A program made the position numbers and the translations under genes. Below the pieces are notes generated by a model that saw only the letters and a list, made by a program, of their open reading frames with translations, made no database searches and was not told where the DNA came from. From Chimaeribacter arupi (GTDB taxonomy: Bacteria > Pseudomonadota > Gammaproteobacteria > Enterobacterales > Enterobacteriaceae), in contig NZ_PJZI01000017.1 in NCBI RefSeq assembly GCF_002858805.1, positions 1-64,000 of the forward strand: a DNA stretch of 64,000 nt. The letters run 5' to 3'. Shown here piece by piece: positions 60,225-64,000 of the stretch; positions within the stretch are counted from its first letter, which is position 1; every line of letters starts with the position of its first letter.

Positions 60225-61109
60225 ATGGCGAAACGGGAAAACTATAATGAGCTCTACCTGTTTATGCAGGTGGTACGGGAAGGCAGTTTCACCGCTGCGG
60301 CACAACGGCTTGGGCTGGCACAGTCAGGCGTCAGCCGTTCTGTTCGTGAACTTGAAGAAAGGTTGGGTGTGCGGCTCCTGGTCCGCACCACGCGCAAGCT
60401 GTCGTTAACCCAGGCAGGTGAGCAGCTCTACCAGACAGCAGAAGCCGGATTTGATGCCTTAGATTCAGGGCTGGCCACGCTGGCGCACTATCGGGATACC
60501 CCGTCCGGTACGGTCCGCATCAACGCCAGTCAGCACGCGATTGATAAAGTGCTTTTACCGAAGCTGGCGATAGTTAAACAACGTTACCCCGATATCAGGC
60601 TCGAACTCATGAGTGAAAGCCGGTTCGTCGATATCATCTCAGAGCGTTTCGATGCCGGTGTGCGGCTGGGCCCGGAAGTGGGGCAGGGCATGGTTGCGGT
60701 GCGCATTACACCTGACATGGAGATGGTCGTTGTGGGCACGCCCGAGCATTTTCGTCGTTACGGCTTTCCACAAACGCCGGCAGATTTAGTGGCCCATCCC
60801 TGTATCGCTTACCAGTTTGCCGACGGCTCGCTGTACCAGTGGGAACTTAATCATGACGGTAAAAAAATAACGCACCGACCCCAGGGGCAGTGGATCTTTT
60901 CTGACAGCTATATGGAAGCCAAAGCGGCCAGGTTGGGGCTGGGGCTGGCTTATGTCCCGGAGGAACTGGTGGCTGATGATATAGAGCATGGGACGCTTAT
61001 CAGGACATTACAGCGTTACAGCCAGCGCCTTGAAGGCTCATTCCTCTATTACCCTCATCGCCAGGTATCGCCTGCATTAAGGGCCGTGATCGATATATTG
61101 AAAATCTGA
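60225..61109 (+). CDS. LysR-family transcriptional regulator
   Basis: A LysR regulator of 294 residues with HTH at about 5-65 (FMQVVREGSFTAAAQRLGLAQSGVSRSVRELE in pieces) and an AaeR/DmlR-type binding domain. It is divergent from the exported hydrolase gene with a 200-bp promoter region and is its likely regulator. It lies next to the replication origin. Confidence 0.87.
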   Translation: MAKRENYNELYLFMQVVREGSFTAAAQRLGLAQSGVSRSVRELEERLGVRLLVRTTRKLSLTQAGEQLYQTAEAGFDALDSGLATLAHYRDTPSGTVRINASQHAIDKVLLPKLAIVKQRYPDIRLELMSESRFVDIISERFDAGVRLGPEVGQGMVAVRITPDMEMVVVGTPEHFRRYGFPQTPADLVAHPCIAYQFADGSLYQWELNHDGKKITHRPQGQWIFSDSYMEAKAARLGLGLAYVPEELVADDIEHGTLIRTLQRYSQRLEGSFLYYPHRQVSPALRAVIDILKI

Positions 61110-61139
61110 CGTTCAGTTCACCTGGTAACACGTTGTAAG

Positions 61140-61200
61140 TTATCCACCGGATAGATCATTTAATAAGATCAAAGAAGATCAAGTAAGAACAATAAAGATC
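61140..61200. other. Replication origin upstream part: DnaA box and GATC-rich repeats
   Basis: TTATCCACC at 61140-61148 is one base from the DnaA-box consensus. AAGATC follows at 61165, 61175 and 61195, with a further GATC at 61154, giving four Dam sites in about 50 AT-rich bases. This is the expected DNA-unwinding part of a Rep_3 iteron origin. Confidence 0.65.
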
Positions 61201-61247
61201 ACCACCTCTGTAACTTAATGATTTTTATCACGAATATTGCCCTTACG

Positions 61248-61348
61248 GTCTTCACTTTCATGCATTATGTCTCCACTTTCATGAGGAACATCTTTACTTT
61301 CATGCATTGGGTCGCTACTTTCATGCCTCTGAAGTCTTCACTTTCATG
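61248..61348 (+). repeat. Five iterons upstream of repA
   Basis: The 15-bp unit GTCTTCACTTTCATG and variants lie at 61248, 61269, 61290, 61311 and 61334 (each 15 bp). The first four have an exact 21-bp period, two helix turns; the last is 23 bp on. They lie between the DnaA box and repA, as in RepFIB-like origins. Confidence 0.9.
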
Positions 61349-61391
61349 AAGAAACCCTGCATTTACACAACCGATGTGAATAAATGGAAAA

Positions 61392-62273
61392 ATGAATAAT
61401 AACAATGATATAGATAGTCCTTTTTCGATTATTAAAAAAGACTCAGGCACAAGTTATGAACTGATCCCTAACAGCCACAAGACGGTTCAGCCTGTGGCGT
61501 TGTTACGCTTAAGTGTATTCACGCCGGTGGCCCCCAGAGAAAAGGGTAAACGTGATTTCATCATTGATGCTTCGGAGGAATTAGGCAGCCTGGAAGTTGC
61601 CAGGCAGGAAGGGTATACCAACATCCGTATCCAGGGTGCAAAACTGAGCATGTCGACCGATTTCAAAACCTGGTTAGGCATTATTCAGGCTTTTTCAACC
61701 TACGGATATTCAACAGAAAAAATCACATTACCCTTTACAGAATTCGCTAAAATGTGTGGGATAAAATCAGCGGATTTGAATGCCCGTTCCCGTAAGCGTT
61801 TACACGATTCCCTGTTCAGCCTCTCGAGTGTCACCCTCGCGTTCAGCAGCAAAGATGGCAAGAAATCCATGTTCACCCACCTGGTGCAACGCGCGATCCT
61901 TAACATGAACACAGATACGGTTGAGATTGTAGGTGATCCCAGCTTATGGGAGCTTTATCGGTATGATCATAAAGTCCTTTTAGGCTTAAAAGCGCTGTCT
62001 GAGCTTTCCCGCAAGGAAGCGGCCCAATCGCTGTATATCTATCTGGAGAGTATGCCGGCAGGGGTGTTATTTATCTCCATGAAGCGGCTGCGGGAACGCT
62101 TGTCGATGGAATCAGCCATCAGGATACAGAACGCCACTATCCGGCGGGCGTTGGCTGACCTGGCTAAAATAGGTTACCTGGATTACACCGAAATAAAAAA
62201 ATCACGAGAAATTCAATTTGTTATGCACAGCAGGCGCCCCAAGCTCCAGACGATGCAGCGGCATGAGTCGTGA
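61392..62273 (+). CDS. repA: RepFIB-like replication initiator (Rep_3 family)
   Basis: An initiator of 293 residues with two winged-helix domains (VQPVALLRLSVFTPVAPREKGKRDF at the start of the first; LLGLKALSELSRKEAAQSLYIYLES in the second). It should bind the surrounding iterons to start replication and to limit copy number. It ends in a basic region (SRRPKLQTMQRHES). The ribosome site is weak (GGAAAA), as expected for a tightly controlled initiator. This gene marks the window as plasmid DNA. Confidence 0.92.
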   Translation: MNNNNDIDSPFSIIKKDSGTSYELIPNSHKTVQPVALLRLSVFTPVAPREKGKRDFIIDASEELGSLEVARQEGYTNIRIQGAKLSMSTDFKTWLGIIQAFSTYGYSTEKITLPFTEFAKMCGIKSADLNARSRKRLHDSLFSLSSVTLAFSSKDGKKSMFTHLVQRAILNMNTDTVEIVGDPSLWELYRYDHKVLLGLKALSELSRKEAAQSLYIYLESMPAGVLFISMKRLRERLSMESAIRIQNATIRRALADLAKIGYLDYTEIKKSREIQFVMHSRRPKLQTMQRHES

Positions 62274-62487
62274 CTTTCATGAACACAGGCTGGGAAGTCT
62301 TCACTTTCATGCAACCCGCCTTTCATACATCTTCACTTTCATGCAACCTGTCTTTTTTCCGCCCCTGTTGAGGGAATTTTGCGCTAAAGCGCCCTGATTA
62401 AACCGTGCCCTTCATGAAAGTGAAGACTTGTGAGTCGTTGCGCAGGATCCTTGCTTACTCCCCTGGCGCTTTCATGAAAGTGAAGAC
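62267..62487. repeat. Five iterons downstream of repA (three direct, two inverted)
   Basis: Direct units start at 62267 (overlapping the repA stop), 62297 and 62329. Inverted units CATGAAAGTGAAGAC lie at 62413-62427 and 62473-62487. They likely act in copy control by handcuffing with the upstream set. The stretch 62488-62793 holds nothing else that I can identify. Confidence 0.88.
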
Positions 62488-62793
62488 TTTCCCCCGATGA
62501 CGTTTGTCGTCACCAATAAAAATCAAACGCACACTCTGAAGCCGCGTCACCCGACATTGTTGCACGTGATAAACCGGCGTAAACCGGATGTTCACGTGTT
62601 TCCCGTTCTTAGATCCGTTGTATATATATTGATTGCACAGCTTATTTGCCTCTATGCCTGTCACGAACCGCAAAATGAAATAGCCTTCAATTCTAAGGGC
62701 GGATAGGGTGTCAGCCTAAAAAGCAAACATTTGCGCGTGAATAAGGGTGATCAGGTATTTATTATTCAAAGACTCGCCGCTGAGGCACAGCTT

Positions 62794-63306
62794 CTACTGA
62801 ACGTCGATGAATTTAGGTTCTGGAAGAACAGAAGGCGTTGAATCCATATATTGTAACCAGTTTAACCACAGGTCATGAATACGCAGCCCGCGGATTTCAA
62901 TCTCTCTCTGGGCACTCATGATATTACGGATTGAGCCTTCTTCCCAATCGGTATACGTGGCATCCATGGCCTTAACCCGCAGCTCATCCCAGGCCTTACT
63001 CTCAGCATCGTAAGCATCCAATGTTTTTTGAGCATGGTCATGAGAAGCTGGATCATCCAGGCCCGAGGCCACTCTGTTACGCGCGGCCTCCTCATACCTG
63101 GTTTGTATCGCTTTAATTTGATCGACTTTGTCAGCAATACAGTTATTCATGTCTATGGTGGTGATTTTAGGATTATCGCGGCACGCCAGCTGGAATGTCT
63201 CGACATTGTTTTGCTTGCTGCTCAACGGCAAATCACCGGCCATCGCGATCCCGACATACCCGATAAAAACAGTCAAAAAAGACGCGCCATACAGTAAAGG
63301 CCGCAT
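62794..63306 (-). CDS. Exported LprI-like (DUF1311) protein
   Basis: A protein of 170 residues with a signal peptide (YGASFLTVFIGYVGIAMAGD) and a helical mature domain with paired Cys (LACRDNPK and MNNCIADK), then long charged helices. It resembles LprI/DUF1311 periplasmic proteins, some of which inhibit lysozyme. Ribosome site AGGGATATG supports the start at 63306. The call is moderate. Confidence 0.65.
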   Translation of the reverse strand: MRPLLYGASFLTVFIGYVGIAMAGDLPLSSKQNNVETFQLACRDNPKITTIDMNNCIADKVDQIKAIQTRYEEAARNRVASGLDDPASHDHAQKTLDAYDAESKAWDELRVKAMDATYTDWEEGSIRNIMSAQREIEIRGLRIHDLWLNWLQYMDSTPSVLPEPKFIDVQ

Positions 63307-63737
63307 ATCCCTATTTACCTTTTCAATGAAACGTGAATGAAAACATCAAATCTTGTCTGGTATGACTTTAATCCGTTATCCTCTTTTTTGACAGCTCTTG
63401 GAATAGACTGACATGATTCCGTTCATCTTTTGACCCATGCATTCAGTTAATCAGCCTGACAAAGGTGAATAACGTTCTCCTTTGCAGTGTCTCTGTATAC
63501 CTCTCCCCTGTTTGCTGTAAGGGCGTTATTGCTGCATATCCTATCACCGCATAAAACCCGCCTCAGCGGGATGTTAACGCGTTTTCCATGATAGGTAGGT
63601 CAACGGAAGGGGTAAGCTAAAAAACTGCACTGCGTACGATTGAGGGCGTTTGGCAGGGTGCTTTGATATGCTCAGGAGACTTTCCCACCTTCCGCAGCAA
63701 AACGTACCCCGGCAGTCCTGTTCCGGGGCATACCGGT
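63307..63737. other. Non-coding gap before the ABC ATPase fragment
   Basis: Two hairpins are visible: CCCGC/GCGGG near 63557-63570, and CCCCGG/CCGGGG near 63707-63728. The second lies 10-31 bases past the ABC ATPase stop on the minus strand and is followed there by TTTT, so it is that operon's likely terminator. The promoter of the LprI-like gene should lie close to 63310-63400. No gene is seen. Confidence 0.45.
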
Positions 63738-64000
63738 TCAGTGCACCAGCAGATCGCTGAGGAAGCGGCGCGCGCGGGCGTGTTGCGGTGCCCGGAAGAA
63801 GGTACCCGGCGTGGCTTTCTCCAGGATTTGCCCCTGATCCATAAACCAGATGGTATCGGCGACGTCGCGGGCAAAATTCATTTCATGCGTCACACACATC
63901 ATGGTCATGCCCTCCTGCGCCAGGCCACGCATTACATTGAGCACTTCACCCACCATTTCCGGGTCCAGCGCGGAGGTGGGTTCGTCAAACAGCATCACCG
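63738..64000 (-). CDS. Amino-acid-type ABC transporter ATP-binding protein, partial (3' end)
   Basis: The C-terminal 87 residues of an ABC ATPase; the gene runs off the window end. Walker B and the D-loop are [19 protein letters not shown], the switch His is in [15 protein letters not shown], and the end is [19 protein letters not shown]. This matches the GlnQ/HisP polar amino-acid family. It would energise uptake with membrane proteins encoded beyond this window. Confidence 0.9.
   Translation of the reverse strand, partial: VMLFDEPTSALDPEMVGEVLNVMRGLAQEGMTMMCVTHEMNFARDVADTIWFMDQGQILEKATPGTFFRAPQHARARRFLSDLLVH

Noticed and set aside
1-64000. CRISPR arrays, tRNA and rRNA genes
   Set aside because: No regularly spaced identical 25-40 bp repeats other than the iterons, and no cloverleaf or rRNA-like sequence was noticed by reading; a scan with dedicated tools was not possible.

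Overview
The window looks like part of a large plasmid, or plasmid-derived replicon, of a plant- or environment-associated Enterobacterales bacterium (Erwiniaceae/Enterobacteriaceae type). The evidence is a RepFIB-like Rep_3 initiator at 61.4-62.3 kb flanked by ten iterons, a ParF/ParG-type partition pair at 55.4-56.3 kb, a Cre-type tyrosine recombinase at 48.6-49.7 kb, enterobacterial-style proteins (PaoABC, KdgM-type porin, Exc2-like lipoprotein, mannose-family PTS), and almost no housekeeping genes. No rRNA, tRNA or CRISPR array was seen. The organism call is inference from gene types; no database was searched.

Layout. 0.07-1.3 kb: complete IS3-family element. 1.4-3.1 kb: AT-rich GmrSD-like DUF262/DUF1524 nuclease gene. 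3.4-11.3 kb: a detoxification/redox island, with one minus-strand operon (MFS, Zn alcohol dehydrogenase, carboxymuconolactone decarboxylase-like, OsmC-like, SDR), a GcvA-like LysR gene, and a plus-strand operon (small protein, AhpD-like, ChrR-like cupin, amine oxidase). 11.5-13.4 kb: divergent LysR/EamA exporter pair. 13.4-15.3 kb: small plasmid genes. 15.4-19.2 kb: paoABC-like periplasmic aldehyde oxidoreductase. 20.5-31.4 kb: a carbohydrate module (GH43, HAD phosphatase, KdgM porin, hydroxyacid dehydrogenase, EIID, EIIC, EIIB, GH88 and EIIA genes) with three sigma-54 promoters and its own LevR/DgaR-type activator. 31.6-32.0 kb: a recombination-scarred gap with a decayed serine recombinase, a 34-bp lox-like site and a 15-bp inverted repeat. 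32.1-35.3 kb: LysR, GNAT, amidase. 35.3-48.4 kb: an amidohydrolase/DoxX/MFS operon divergent from a YcaC-like hydrolase, then a receiver-only response regulator overlapping an 1855-residue kinase-like/ATPase/histidine kinase, an AraC regulator and an exported alpha/beta hydrolase; two arrays of one 14-bp operator unit mark the two ends of this block. 48.6-53.6 kb: Cre homologue and an IclR-controlled hydroxyacid module. 53.9-58.3 kb: gene fragments and the partition locus with dispersed TATGAAGT repeats, plus a TetR/ABC-membrane pair. 58.5-64.0 kb: small enzymes, replication origin, an LprI-like protein and the 3' part of an amino-acid ABC ATPase gene.

How it fits together. The carbohydrate module reads as one regulon: outer-membrane uptake through KdgM, Man-type PTS import, GH88 removal of an unsaturated uronyl residue, GH43 trimming and HAD/dehydrogenase processing, all expected to need RpoN and the local activator. 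The Cre homologue and the lox-like site (11/13 arm identity to loxP, same 13-8-13 geometry) probably form a resolution system now split by about 17 kb of cargo. The large sensor kinase, with a kinase domain lacking the DFG aspartate, appears to control a small hydrolase/transport regulon.
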